The position numbers were made by a program, and so were the translations under genes. A stretch of 26,035 nucleotides of DNA from an uncultured Blautia sp. Lineage in GTDB: Bacteria > Bacillota_A > Clostridia > Lachnospirales > Lachnospiraceae. The notes beneath the pieces were generated by a model. It saw only the letters and a program-made list of their open reading frames with translations. It searched no databases and had not been told where the DNA came from. Shown here in pieces: positions 1 to 7,580 of this stretch. Each line of letters begins with the position of its first letter. The stretch's first letter is position 1. Location: NCBI GenBank assembly GCA_905209435.1, contig CAJLTE010000037.1, positions 1 to 26,035 on the forward strand, given 5' to 3'.

Positions 1-2
1 TA

Positions 3-77
3 TCCTGCTCACCATTCCGTGTACCGATCGCTCGTCTTGCAGCAGCACAGGCAGCAATCGCTGAGAAGAATGCATAA
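3..77 (+). CDS. ppdK: Pyruvate, phosphate dikinase, C-terminal end (partial)
   Basis: Frame 3 is open from the window edge to a TAA at 75-77. It ends with SCSPFRVPIARLAAAQA, then AIAEKNA. The SCSPFRVPIARLAAAQ segment is the very conserved C-terminus of pyruvate, phosphate dikinase, which interconverts pyruvate and phosphoenolpyruvate using ATP or PPi and is common in anaerobic clostridia. Only 24 residues lie inside the window, so nothing can be said about the rest of the protein. The gene is closed by a hairpin terminator at 133-169, so it is not co-transcribed with what follows. Confidence 0.8.
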   Translation, partial: SCSPFRVPIARLAAAQAAIAEKNA

Positions 78-132
78 TTATAAATAATATATAAGTTCAC
101 GCACAGGCGTGACAGTGTCCAAACGATAATAG

Positions 133-169
133 AATGGCCTTAAGATAGAAATATCTTAGGGCCATTTTT
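133..169 (+). terminator. Rho-independent terminator after ppdK
   Basis: AATGGCC (133-139) pairs with GGCCATT (160-166), and the stem continues inward through a T-G pair and TAAGATA/TATCTTA around a GAAA loop. It is followed by a short T-run. It separates ppdK from the envelope genes. Confidence 0.85.
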
Positions 170-172
170 ACG

Positions 173-201
173 TGGACTTTGAATCAGGGATGTGTTATAA
201 T
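173..201 (+). promoter_or_regulatory. Sigma-A type promoter of the S26-like peptidase gene
   Basis: TGGACT (173-178), a 17-nt spacer and TATAAT (196-201) with an extended TG motif (TGTTATAAT). The promoter overlaps a GTG at 172 that is in frame with the downstream gene, so that GTG cannot be the normal start. Confidence 0.7.
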
Positions 202-246
202 CCCAGTGCCGAATATATGGAAATTGTTGGAAGAGAGGGGAAATTT

Positions 247-723
247 ATGCAGGAGCAGATCCCGGTCAGAAAAGTGGACACTGGAGAATATATGAAAATA
301 ATCCGTTCGCTTCTGGAAGAGGGAAAAGAAGTGCCGCTTGTAGTGACAGGCAACAGTATGCTGCCCTTCCTGGTAGACGGACGAGACCAGGTTCTGATAA
401 AAGAGGTAAACCGTCCGCTGCGAAAAGGTGACATTGCTTTCTTTCAGAGAAAGAATGGACAATATATCATGCACAGGATCCGCTATATCAGGCAGAATCC
501 GAAGACAGGTAAGAGGGAGTACTGGTTTGTGGGAGACGGGCAGGTCTATATAGAAGGACCGATTGAACAGGAACAGATATTTGGCCTTATCATTGAAGTC
601 CAGCGAAAAGGAAAAAGAATCAGTGAAAACAATATCTGGTGGCTCTTTTTCAGACATATCTGGCTCAGAATTGTGCCATTTCGCCCATTAATACTGAGAT
701 TATATACATTTTTTTTACATTGA
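247..723 (+). CDS. S24/S26-family signal-peptidase-like protein
   Basis: 158 residues from ATG 247, chosen because GAGAGGGG sits 7 nt upstream and the promoter at 173-201 lies between this ATG and the in-frame GTG at 172. The serine nucleophile motif GNSMLPFL is seen with Ser37, followed by GDIAFF, MHRI (His76) and VGDGQ (Asp97). This pattern resembles the Ser/His form of S26 peptidases (SipW/archaeal type) rather than the Ser/Lys form of LepB. No clear N-terminal membrane anchor is visible; a hydrophobic stretch is at the C-terminus (about residues 132-158). The next gene is an ABC exporter, so it may process an exported peptide, but no precursor gene is visible. Substrate unknown. Confidence 0.75.
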   Translation: MQEQIPVRKVDTGEYMKIIRSLLEEGKEVPLVVTGNSMLPFLVDGRDQVLIKEVNRPLRKGDIAFFQRKNGQYIMHRIRYIRQNPKTGKREYWFVGDGQVYIEGPIEQEQIFGLIIEVQRKGKRISENNIWWLFFRHIWLRIVPFRPLILRLYTFFLH

Positions 724-728
724 TTTGC

Positions 729-757
729 TTGAGAAACCTACAGTGCGGTGATATAAT
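729..757 (+). promoter_or_regulatory. Sigma-A type promoter of the ABC exporter gene
   Basis: TTGAGA (729-734), exactly 17 nt, TATAAT (752-757). It lies just after the stop of the peptidase gene and 46 nt before the TTG start of the exporter, so the exporter can be transcribed on its own. Confidence 0.75.
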
Positions 758-802
758 AGGAAACATTAAAAACAGAAGACTGCAATCAACTGGAGACAAG
801 AT

Positions 803-2530
803 TTGAATTTGACTTTTAAGAAAATAATCACGAAAATCAAACAAGGATATCTGAAAGAAATCTATGCAGAAACATTATGGATGTATCAATATGCCAGAAG
901 ATACTGGAAATCCATATGTTTTTACATATTTTCCGGAATTTTCGGGACAGTGATGGGACTGGGAAGCAGTGTAATGTCCAAGTACCTCATTGATGCTGTA
1001 ACCGGAGGACACAGAGACAGGATTCTGATACTGGCTGTAATTATCGTATGTATGACTGCGGGAGGAATTATTTCCAATGCGGTGATCAGCAGAATCTCAG
1101 CCAGGATCAATGTTGTGGTTCAGAATGAGATTCAGGCGGATATTTATGACAGGATCATAAATACTGACTGGGAGGCACTCCATCAGTTTCGCAGCGGTGA
1201 TCTTCTTAACCGTCTGTCAAATGATGCAAATCAGGTGGCTTCCAGCGTGATCAGCTGGATACCAAACTGTATTACCAAACTGGTCCAGTTTGCAGGAGCT
1301 TTCGCGATCATTTTCCATTATGATCCTGTTATGTCGGGAATCGCCCTTCTCAGTGCACCGGTCACGGTGCTTCTGTCCAGGAAATTGATGGGAAAGATGA
1401 GAAGCTATAATAAAGAAATGAGGGAAATGACCAGTAATCTGATGGCATTTCAGGATGATACTTTTCAGAATCTGCAGTCTGTAAAAGCCCTTGGTCTGAT
1501 GAGTCTCTTTGAGGATAAATTAAAAGGTCTCCAGAGAGATTATCAGGACAAAATGATGGATTATAATAAATTTACCGTATATACATCATCATTTCTTTCA
1601 GCGGTAGGTACGGGAGTCTCCTATATCTGCTTCGGCTGGAGTGTATACCGGCTGTGGAGCGGATATATTACAACAGGTACCCTGCTGATGTTTGTTCAGA
1701 TGGCAAATTCCCTGTCTTCATCATTTTCTGCACTGGTACAGATCGTTCCGTCTGCCATTAATGCAGCAACCTGTGCTGGCAGACTTATGGCTGTATCGGG
1801 ACTTGAGAAAGAGAAATTTCTGGATATGCCGGAAGTGGGCAGGATCAGGAAATCTGCTGACAGGGGGATTACTGTTGAACTCAGGGATGTAAATGTCGTA
1901 TACAAAGAAGGTAATGAGGTTGTCCGAAATGGTAACTTTATTGCAGAACCAGGCAGGATCTCAGCTGTGATCGGACCTTCGGGAGAGGGAAAAACCACAC
2001 TGATCCGTGTTTTTCTGGGATTGATCTATCCGTCTTCTGGGACTGCCAGCCTTACAGATTGTAATGGAGTCAGCTGCTCTATTTCAGCAGGAACCAGAGA
2101 ATTGTTCGGATATGTTCCTCAGGGAAATACCATGTTCGCCGGAACTATTGCCGAGAATATGAGAATGGTCAAAAGCGATGCAACTGATGACGAGATCAGA
2201 AGTGTTCTGGAGACAGCCTGTGCCTATGAATTTGTCAGAAAGCTGCCCGAAGATATCTATACACATATCGGAGAGAAAGGTACCGGACTTTCGGAAGGAC
2301 AGGCGCAGCGTATTGCCATAGCCAGAGCTCTGCTGAGAGATGCTCCCATACTGATTCTTGATGAGGCAACTTCCGCACTTGACACAGATACAGAGGAACG
2401 GGTGCTGAAGAATATCATGAGTATAGGTGCTCACAGAACCTGCATTGTAACCACCCATCGTCCAAGTGTTCTGACTATGAGTGATCATATATACAGAATT
2501 AAGGAGAACCACCTTGAGCGGGTGAAGTGA
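803..2530 (+). CDS. ABC exporter, fused permease and ATPase
   Basis: 575 residues. The start is a TTG at 803 with GGAGA 6 nt upstream (792-796); no better ATG is available. The N-terminal half (about 35-320) is a type I exporter transmembrane domain with about six hydrophobic segments. The C-terminal ATPase has Walker A GPSGEGKTT near 391, Q-loop GYVPQGN, signature LSEGQAQRIAIARAL near 495, Walker B ILILDEATSALD near 515 and H-loop TTHRPS near 551. All catalytic motifs are intact, so it should work as a homodimer in the cytoplasmic membrane. There is no C39 peptidase domain; the S26-like protein encoded just upstream could take that role. The substrate may be a peptide or lipid-linked molecule and cannot be read from the sequence. 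Confidence 0.88.
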   Translation: MNLTFKKIITKIKQGYLKEIYAETLWMYQYARRYWKSICFYIFSGIFGTVMGLGSSVMSKYLIDAVTGGHRDRILILAVIIVCMTAGGIISNAVISRISARINVVVQNEIQADIYDRIINTDWEALHQFRSGDLLNRLSNDANQVASSVISWIPNCITKLVQFAGAFAIIFHYDPVMSGIALLSAPVTVLLSRKLMGKMRSYNKEMREMTSNLMAFQDDTFQNLQSVKALGLMSLFEDKLKGLQRDYQDKMMDYNKFTVYTSSFLSAVGTGVSYICFGWSVYRLWSGYITTGTLLMFVQMANSLSSSFSALVQIVPSAINAATCAGRLMAVSGLEKEKFLDMPEVGRIRKSADRGITVELRDVNVVYKEGNEVVRNGNFIAEPGRISAVIGPSGEGKTTLIRVFLGLIYPSSGTASLTDCNGVSCSISAGTRELFGYVPQGNTMFAGTIAENMRMVKSDATDDEIRSVLETACAYEFVRKLPEDIYTHIGEKGTGLSEGQAQRIAIARALLRDAPILILDEATSALDTDTEERVLKNIMSIGAHRTCIVTTHRPSVLTMSDHIYRIKENHLERVK

Positions 2531-2557
2531 AGATATGAAGGAGATGAAAGCTAAGAA

Positions 2558-3421
2558 ATGAAAAAGAAAAGCGGATGGCGGATCGTGTTTATTATTTCAA
2601 TTATAGGCTGTATCTGCTGTGCGGGATTTCTCGGATGGTATCTGTATCAGGATTACCGCACAGAGAAAGAATATGAGCAGCTTCAGGCAGAAGCCAGAGA
2701 GAAAGCAGCTCAGGAAGAGGCCAGAAAGAAAGAGGAAGACAAGGTATCACTGGAAGAGATAGAGAATGCGGAGTTTACCGGAGAACAGCAGGGAGAAGAA
2801 GCTGAGATCACCGAGAACTTCTTTGTTGATATGGAGAATCCCATCAACTTCGATGAACTGCAGAAAACGAATTCCGATATCTATGCCTGGATCAGAATCC
2901 CGGATACAAAGATCGATTATCCCATTGCACAGCGTGAAGGTGATCCTTCCTATTATTTAAGTCATGATATGTATCAGCAGCCGCGATTTGCAGGCTGTAT
3001 TTATACAGAGGACTGCAACAGTAAGGATTTTATGGATCCGAACACAGTGATCTATGGACATAATATGAAGAATCAGTCCATGTTCCAGAATCTTCATCTG
3101 TTTCGGGATAAGGATTTCTTTGACAGTCATCCGGATGTGTATATTTACACACCTGAAGGCGTCTTGAAATATACAGTATTTGCATCTTACACCTATGATG
3201 ACAGACACATTATGAATTCCTTTGACTTCAAGGACAAAAAAGTATTTGAGAAGTACATTGACGATATTTTTAATGTGCGTGCCATGGATGCAAACATCCG
3301 CAGTGATGTCAAGGTAACTTCGGATGACCATATCATTACGCTGGAAACCTGCGTAGGAGGACAAACTCAGTCTAGATATTTAGTACAGGCTGTTTTAAAT
3401 AGGAATGGAAAGAATGAGTGA
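2558..3421 (+). CDS. srtB: Class B sortase
   Basis: 287 residues. A basic N-terminus and one membrane anchor (about 8-28) are followed by a charged Glu/Lys/Ala-rich linker (about 35-85) and the sortase beta-barrel. Catalytic residues are visible: His168 in YGHNM, Cys265 in TLETCVGG, Arg273 in SRYLVQ. The helix-containing insert between His and Cys (QSMFQNLHLFRDKDFF) is typical of class B enzymes. It is an extracytoplasmic transpeptidase that cuts a C-terminal sorting signal and attaches the protein to the wall or to another protein. The gene overlaps the following LCP gene by 8 nt, and a candidate substrate with a PKTG signal follows at 5317. Start: ATG 2558, with AAGGAG about 13 nt upstream, which is rather far. 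Confidence 0.9.
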   Translation: MKKKSGWRIVFIISIIGCICCAGFLGWYLYQDYRTEKEYEQLQAEAREKAAQEEARKKEEDKVSLEEIENAEFTGEQQGEEAEITENFFVDMENPINFDELQKTNSDIYAWIRIPDTKIDYPIAQREGDPSYYLSHDMYQQPRFAGCIYTEDCNSKDFMDPNTVIYGHNMKNQSMFQNLHLFRDKDFFDSHPDVYIYTPEGVLKYTVFASYTYDDRHIMNSFDFKDKKVFEKYIDDIFNVRAMDANIRSDVKVTSDDHIITLETCVGGQTQSRYLVQAVLNRNGKNE

Positions 3422-5294
3422 AAGAGGAAAAACAAACAAACAAAATCAGGTAGATCAGTTAAACAGAGATCTGCTGAATATGCTTGACGGGACTGCACGT
3501 CCTGCAGGGCGGATGCGGATGAACGGGTCAACTGGCAGAGATACAGATATTTTTGATGATATCTCCCGTGATTTCAAAGAATCGTCCGGAGCTTCGAGAA
3601 ACACAGCAATACCAGATCCGGAACTGATTCCGACATCGGAGCCAATCCGTGAACCGGAACCAATCTCAAAGCCGGATCCAATGCCGGAACTGGAATCAAT
3701 ACTTGAACCGGAACCAGAGCCGGAGCCGATATCGAAACCAATCTCAAAGCCGGAACCAGTGCCGACACCGGAACCAATCTCAAAACCGGAATCAGTACCA
3801 GAGCCGGATCCGATACCTGTATCTGTGCCAACACCGAAGTCTGCACAGAAACCAGTATCGATCGCAGAACAGGAAACAGTTGCCACGCTGCCTCCTGAAC
3901 CGAAGAAACCGGAAAAAACAGAACGTCCTGTGCGTAAGAGTGCGAATCCGGCGAAGAACAGTCCTCATATGAGATATATCAGATATGAAGATCTGGAAGA
4001 GGAACAAAAACAGAAACAGCAGCAGGCCCAGTTGACACAGGCTCAGCAGAGCCAGACACAGTCAGAACAGGGGCAGCAGGCGCAACAGCAACAGACACAG
4101 GTCCAGCAGAGACGGTCTTCAGCGTCATCAGCCAGACAGGTTCCTGCAGCTGACACAGACCGAACCCGGAGACAGGATACACGCAAAGCCAACTCGAAAT
4201 CCAGTCAGAAACCAGATTCCAGAGCCAGAAAGAAATCCAGCCGGAAACAGAAGGCACCTCGAAAGAAAAGAGGACCTCTTATTGCAGTGCTGATAATCTT
4301 CGGTATATTGGTTCTGCTGTTAGCAACTGCCGTAGGAGCTTACTTCTATCTGAATAAGAAGGGCGAAGCTCAGTTAAAGAAGAACCAGTCCATAGCATCC
4401 ATCACTGCACCGGAAGAGGCATCATCTGAAGATGATGGAAAAACGATAGTGTACAACGGTGCGAAATATAAGTATAATGAAGATAACATAAACATTCTGT
4501 TTATGGGTGTCGACAGAGATATGCAGGATACCGGAGAGAAAGTGATCGGAGAGAACGGTCAGGCCGATGTACTTATCTGGGCAGCTTTAGATTCAAAAAC
4601 CGGACATTTATCCTTGATAAATATCTCCAGAGATGCTATGGTAGATGTGAATAAATACAATGTGGAGGACAAATACCTCGGAACTGACAAAATGCAGCTC
4701 TGTCTGGCTTACTCCTATGGAGACGGCAAAGAGAAAAGCTGTGAGAACACACTTCAGTCAGTTTCCAGACTTATGTATGGTATGCCGGTAAATGCATACG
4801 TTGCCATTGATTATTCTGCTATCGCTCCGCTGAACGATGCGATCGGCGGCGTTACTGTAAATGTACTGGAGGATCTTACTCAGTCAGATTCCGCATTGAA
4901 AGCAGGAGAGACAGTTACTCTTCATGGAGAACAGGCACAGACCTATGTACGTTCACGTAACACGGAAGTCCTGGATTCCAATAATCAGAGAATGGAGAGA
5001 CAGAAGCAGTATATTGATGCGTTCCTGCAGCAGGCGATCAGCCAGACCAAGAAGAATCTTACACTTCCTGTAACATTGTATAATGATGTATCTGACTATA
5101 TGGTTACCAATATCAGCGCATCTGAAGTAACACATCTGGCAACCCTGATGATCCAGAACGGAGTTTCCGGAGGAGATATCCTGACTGTACCGGGTGAGGT
5201 TACTCAGGGAGATGTATATGCGGAGTTCAATCCGGATGACAAAGAGCTTTATAAGCTGATTCTCAGCGTATTCTATAAAGAAATAAAGCAATAA
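3414..5294 (+). CDS. LytR-CpsA-Psr (LCP) family wall-polymer transferase with a long low-complexity cytoplasmic arm
   Basis: 626 residues from ATG 3414. TAGGAA at 3400-3405 is 8 nt away; the in-frame ATG at 3405 has almost no room for a ribosome site. The first ~285 residues are predicted cytoplasmic and low-complexity: a proline-glutamate repeat region (about 66-150), a Gln-rich stretch (about 197-234) and a Lys/Arg/Ser-rich stretch. A membrane segment lies at about 288-314. The extracellular LCP domain begins near 360 with INILFMGVDRDM and continues with LSLINISRDAMVDV and GGVTVNVLEDL. Known LCP enzymes move undecaprenyl-linked polymers such as teichoic acid or capsule to peptidoglycan. The position between a sortase and an exopolysaccharide locus fits that role. 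The cytoplasmic arm is far longer than the short tails usual in this family. Confidence 0.88.
   Translation: MSERGKTNKQNQVDQLNRDLLNMLDGTARPAGRMRMNGSTGRDTDIFDDISRDFKESSGASRNTAIPDPELIPTSEPIREPEPISKPDPMPELESILEPEPEPEPISKPISKPEPVPTPEPISKPESVPEPDPIPVSVPTPKSAQKPVSIAEQETVATLPPEPKKPEKTERPVRKSANPAKNSPHMRYIRYEDLEEEQKQKQQQAQLTQAQQSQTQSEQGQQAQQQQTQVQQRRSSASSARQVPAADTDRTRRQDTRKANSKSSQKPDSRARKKSSRKQKAPRKKRGPLIAVLIIFGILVLLLATAVGAYFYLNKKGEAQLKKNQSIASITAPEEASSEDDGKTIVYNGAKYKYNEDNINILFMGVDRDMQDTGEKVIGENGQADVLIWAALDSKTGHLSLINISRDAMVDVNKYNVEDKYLGTDKMQLCLAYSYGDGKEKSCENTLQSVSRLMYGMPVNAYVAIDYSAIAPLNDAIGGVTVNVLEDLTQSDSALKAGETVTLHGEQAQTYVRSRNTEVLDSNNQRMERQKQYIDAFLQQAISQTKKNLTLPVTLYNDVSDYMVTNISASEVTHLATLMIQNGVSGGDILTVPGEVTQGDVYAEFNPDDKELYKLILSVFYKEIKQ
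3608..3860 (+). repeat. Degenerate in-frame repeats encoding a Pro-Glu rich arm
   Basis: Short repeats built on CCGGAACC/CCGGATCC encode units such as EPEPISKP. The 18-mer at 3659-3676 (ACCAATCTCAAAGCCGGA) recurs exactly at 3737-3754 and with one mismatch at 3773-3790. Unit spacing is in multiples of three, so the reading frame is kept. This type of DNA can change copy number by slippage or unequal recombination. The Gly/Ser-rich open frames on the other strand are only the complement of this repeat. Confidence 0.8.
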
Positions 5295-5316
5295 TAAAGT
5301 AAGGAGGATGGTTCCA

Positions 5317-5553
5317 ATGAAAAAAAGAATGATGATCATGCTGTGTTCTGCAATGTTAATCTGTGGTTTATCTGTTCCTACAATGGCTGCAGTCAGCCCG
5401 ACTGGAAAAAGAGATGTAACAACAACCACAAATAAAGCTACTACAGCACCGAAGACAGGCGAAGGAAATCTTGCTCTCTACAGTCTTGCAGGAGCTCTGC
5501 TTCTCGGTGGAACTGCTGTAATCTCAAGAAAGAAACTTGAGCAGTCCAGATAG
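5317..5553 (+). CDS. Mini cell-wall protein with PKTG-type sorting signal (candidate sortase substrate)
   Basis: 78 residues from ATG 5317. AAGGAGG at 5301-5307 is 9 nt upstream; the in-frame ATG at 5308 touches that site and is rejected. It has an N-terminal signal peptide (about 1-25, ending near TMAA), a short Thr-rich segment of about 18 residues, APKTGE at 44-49, a hydrophobic helix (about 52-70) and a positively charged tail SRKKLEQSR. That is a complete sorting signal. Class B sortases of clostridia are known to accept (S/P)PxTG-like motifs, which resembles APKTG. The gene follows srtB and the LCP gene by 22 nt and ends the unit. The displayed part is very short, so it may be a peptide modified by another partner rather than an enzyme. 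Function unknown. Confidence 0.78.
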   Translation: MKKRMMIMLCSAMLICGLSVPTMAAVSPTGKRDVTTTTNKATTAPKTGEGNLALYSLAGALLLGGTAVISRKKLEQSR

Positions 5554-5590
5554 TCCGGTGCCGGGTGAAACATTGTATGTTTATGAGTGA

Positions 5591-5635
5591 AAAAGTCCTC
5601 AGAAAGTCTTCCTGAAAGTTTCGGAGGACTTTTTT
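5591..5635 (+). terminator. Rho-independent terminator of the envelope unit
   Basis: AAAAGTCCTC (5591-5600) pairs with GAGGACTTTT (5624-5633), with an inner GAAA/TTTC extension, followed by T residues. It lies 37 nt after the stop of the mini wall protein. Confidence 0.85.
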
Positions 5636-5680
5636 ACGTCATGAGGAAATTACTTTGTAATGTTTTGATAATACGAGAGT

Positions 5681-5736
5681 GAATCCGGCTTTCAGGATTC
5701 TTCGTCGCAGTGCGATCCTGTCCGGAGGGCTTTTTA
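5681..5736 (+). other. Structured intergenic segment, possible second terminator
   Basis: Several overlapping stems can form: GAATCC (5681-5686) with GGATTC (5695-5700), or alternatively CAGGAT (5693-5698) with ATCCTG (5715-5720), flanked by CCGG on each side and followed by AGGGCTTTTTA. The two stems exclude each other. It lies upstream of the promoter at 5812, so it is not part of that gene's leader. It may be a back-up terminator for the preceding unit. Confidence 0.35.
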
Positions 5737-5797
5737 TGATATAAGAAACTCTTTACAGAATTCTATGTTGTATAATTTAAAAAACACATACAAAACT

Positions 5798-5840
5798 CAT
5801 ACTAAAGTATGTTGGAACACCACATGGAAAGGGGTAAAAT
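5798..5840 (+). promoter_or_regulatory. Exopolysaccharide unit 1 promoter with upstream palindrome
   Basis: The palindrome CATACT-AA-AGTATG (5798-5811) touches a -35 box TTGGAA (5812-5817); then come 17 nt and a -10 box TAAAAT (5835-5840). If transcription starts near 5847, the palindrome is centred near -42.5, where class II activators bind. The same arrangement recurs at 10526-10568. The leader to the ATG at 5880 is only about 33 nt, so no riboswitch fits. Confidence 0.75.
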
Positions 5841-5879
5841 CTATCTCTGTATGAACATGCATATTTGGAAAGGATAAAG

Positions 5880-6647
5880 ATGATCGATTTACACGCTCAT
5901 ATTTTGCCGGGTGTGGATGACGGAGCGCGTGATATTCAGGATTCCCTGGAAATGGCAGCTATGGCTGTAGACAGCGGAGTAAGTATTATGACGGCAACCC
6001 CCCACAGCAATCAGACCGGCAGATTCGAAAATTTCTGTTCAGAGAAACTGAGCGGAGATTTCAGACGCCTGAAAGCAGCGATCCGACAGAACCACATACC
6101 TTTAAGGATATTGGAAGGAATGGAGATTTTTGCGTCGGAAGACCTGGAAGATAAAATAAAAAAAGGGCTTCTTACAGGAATCAATCATACAGACTATTAT
6201 CTGGTAGAATTTCCCTTTGAGGCAGATCCATTGTGGATCGGAGAATGCCTGGATGCAGTTTTTGAAGCAGGTAAGATCCCGCTGATCGCTCATCCGGAGA
6301 GATATTTCTGTGTGCAGGATTTTCCGGAGGTCGTATATGAGTGGCTCAGATCAGGATGCTATGCGCAGATGAATAAGGGAAGCATCCTGGGCAGATTTGG
6401 CGACAGAGTCAGAGAGAGCGCACAGATACTGCTTGAGAATGATCTGATCACCTGTGTGGCAAGCGATGCCCACAGATCCTATGTAAGAACACCCCATATG
6501 GGAGAAGTGAGAGATCACCTGACCAGAAATGGCGGGTTTGAATATACATATCACCTTCTGGAGGGCAATCCCCGGCGGATCATAAACAACAGACAGATCC
6601 CTGCCCACGGCAGACGGCCGGAACGACTCAGAAGATATTACTGGTGA
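5880..6647 (+). CDS. cpsB: PHP-type protein-tyrosine phosphatase, CpsB/YwqE family
   Basis: 255 residues from ATG 5880, with AAAGGA 5 nt upstream; an in-frame TTG at 5865 is not needed. Metal-binding motifs of the PHP fold are all visible: HAHILPGVDDG (His5, His7, Asp13/14), ATPH (His42), EGMEIF, AHPERY (His138, Glu140) and SDAH (Asp196, His198). Family members are Mn-dependent phosphatases that remove phosphate from the tyrosine-rich tail of the exopolysaccharide kinase. This matches the two tyrosine-kinase fusions encoded 0.9 and 2.3 kb downstream in the same unit. It is cytoplasmic and the first gene of exopolysaccharide unit 1. Confidence 0.92.
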   Translation: MIDLHAHILPGVDDGARDIQDSLEMAAMAVDSGVSIMTATPHSNQTGRFENFCSEKLSGDFRRLKAAIRQNHIPLRILEGMEIFASEDLEDKIKKGLLTGINHTDYYLVEFPFEADPLWIGECLDAVFEAGKIPLIAHPERYFCVQDFPEVVYEWLRSGCYAQMNKGSILGRFGDRVRESAQILLENDLITCVASDAHRSYVRTPHMGEVRDHLTRNGGFEYTYHLLEGNPRRIINNRQIPAHGRRPERLRRYYW

Positions 6648-6669
6648 GAGGGAGAGCAAGGAGAATGTT

Positions 6670-7566
6670 ATGAAAAAATTAAGAATACTAAGCATTATCG
6701 TATTTGTGGCGGCAGCGGTCTCCTTTGGAATGTACAGAAATGAGCAGATCAATTCCAAAGATAATCAGGCACCGAAGATAACCATGAAGAAAGATTCCAT
6801 TAAAGTATCCTGCGATGCAGATCAGAAGAAACTTCTCAAAGGAATCAAAGCAGAAGATTCCAAAGATGGCGATGTGACCGACAGCCTGATCATAGAATCT
6901 ATCAGCAATTTCACAAAGAATAAAACCAGAACCATGACAGTTGTGGCATTTGATTCCGACAATCACGCAACAAAGGCAACCAGAAAAGTAAAATATAAGG
7001 ATTATACTTCTCCTGAGTTTTCTCTCACTGAGCCGCTGCGTTTCCCTGTGAATACACAGGATATCATGGGAACTCTCACCTGTACGGATGTACTGGACGG
7101 AGATCTCACCGGCAAGATAAAGATGTCCAGCGAATATTATGTGCAGGCAGACAAGGCCGGAGAGTATCCGATGATGTATCAGGTAGCGAACAGTGCAGGT
7201 GATGTACAGAAGCTTCCTGTGACAGTAGAGATCTATGACCCTGCAAAGGAAGCCCAGAGACCACAGTTTGAATTATCTCAGTATCTGATCTATACTTCAG
7301 TGGGAACAGCAATCAATCCATGGGATTATGTACAGCAGATCACAATGGGCGGAATCAAATATATAAGAGATGAGGACGGAGTACTCAGAGACACGAACCC
7401 GTCTCAGAACCAGCTGAGAACATCCATAACCTCCGAGGAAGTACAGATCAACAACGAGGCTGACTTTAACAAAGCCGGAGTATATGAGATCACATATCAG
7501 ATGACAGATGACAGCGGCAAAGAAAGTGTGACCGGACAGGTTCGCCTGATCGTAGTTGTAAGATAA
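6670..7566 (+). CDS. Membrane-anchored protein with Ig-like (DUF5011-type) domains
   Basis: 298 residues from ATG 6670, with AAGGAG 6 nt upstream. An uncleaved or signal-type hydrophobic segment at about 5-21 is followed by three repeats with the hallmarks of bacterial Ig-like/DUF5011 modules: QAPKITM...EDSKDGDVTDSL (about 33-115), TSPEFSL...TDVLDGDLTGKI (about 116-200) and RPQFELS...VYEITYQMTDDSGKES (about 205-298). The 'DGDVT/DGDLT' loop and the terminal beta-strands are typical. It lies in the exopolysaccharide unit between the phosphatase and the first Wzz-kinase, 14 nt before the latter. It may contact the polymer or the Wzz periplasm-like loops on the outer face of the membrane. No catalytic motif is seen; exact role unknown. 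Confidence 0.7.
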   Translation: MKKLRILSIIVFVAAAVSFGMYRNEQINSKDNQAPKITMKKDSIKVSCDADQKKLLKGIKAEDSKDGDVTDSLIIESISNFTKNKTRTMTVVAFDSDNHATKATRKVKYKDYTSPEFSLTEPLRFPVNTQDIMGTLTCTDVLDGDLTGKIKMSSEYYVQADKAGEYPMMYQVANSAGDVQKLPVTVEIYDPAKEAQRPQFELSQYLIYTSVGTAINPWDYVQQITMGGIKYIRDEDGVLRDTNPSQNQLRTSITSEEVQINNEADFNKAGVYEITYQMTDDSGKESVTGQVRLIVVVR

Positions 7567-7580
7567 GGAAGGAAGAGAAC

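Noticed and set aside
172..246. Longer S26-like protein starting at GTG 172
   Set aside because: A promoter with -10 at 196-201 lies inside this stretch, and a strong ribosome site precedes ATG 247.
3608..3860. Possible CRISPR-like array from the regular repeats
   Set aside because: The units are in-frame codon repeats without unique spacers and no cas genes are present.
3455..4007. Long antisense and alternate-frame open frames rich in Gly/Ser or Arg/Gln
   Set aside because: They are the complement or shifted reading of the Pro-Glu repeat of the LCP gene and have no ribosome site.
5752..5776. Additional promoter TTTACA...TATAAT upstream of the phosphatase gene
   Set aside because: The spacer is only 13 nt, too short for sigma-A, and the downstream promoter at 5812-5840 is duplicated at unit 2.
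5840..5880. Riboswitch or long leader before the exopolysaccharide units
   Set aside because: The expected leaders are only about 33-40 nt in both units, too short for a known riboswitch.
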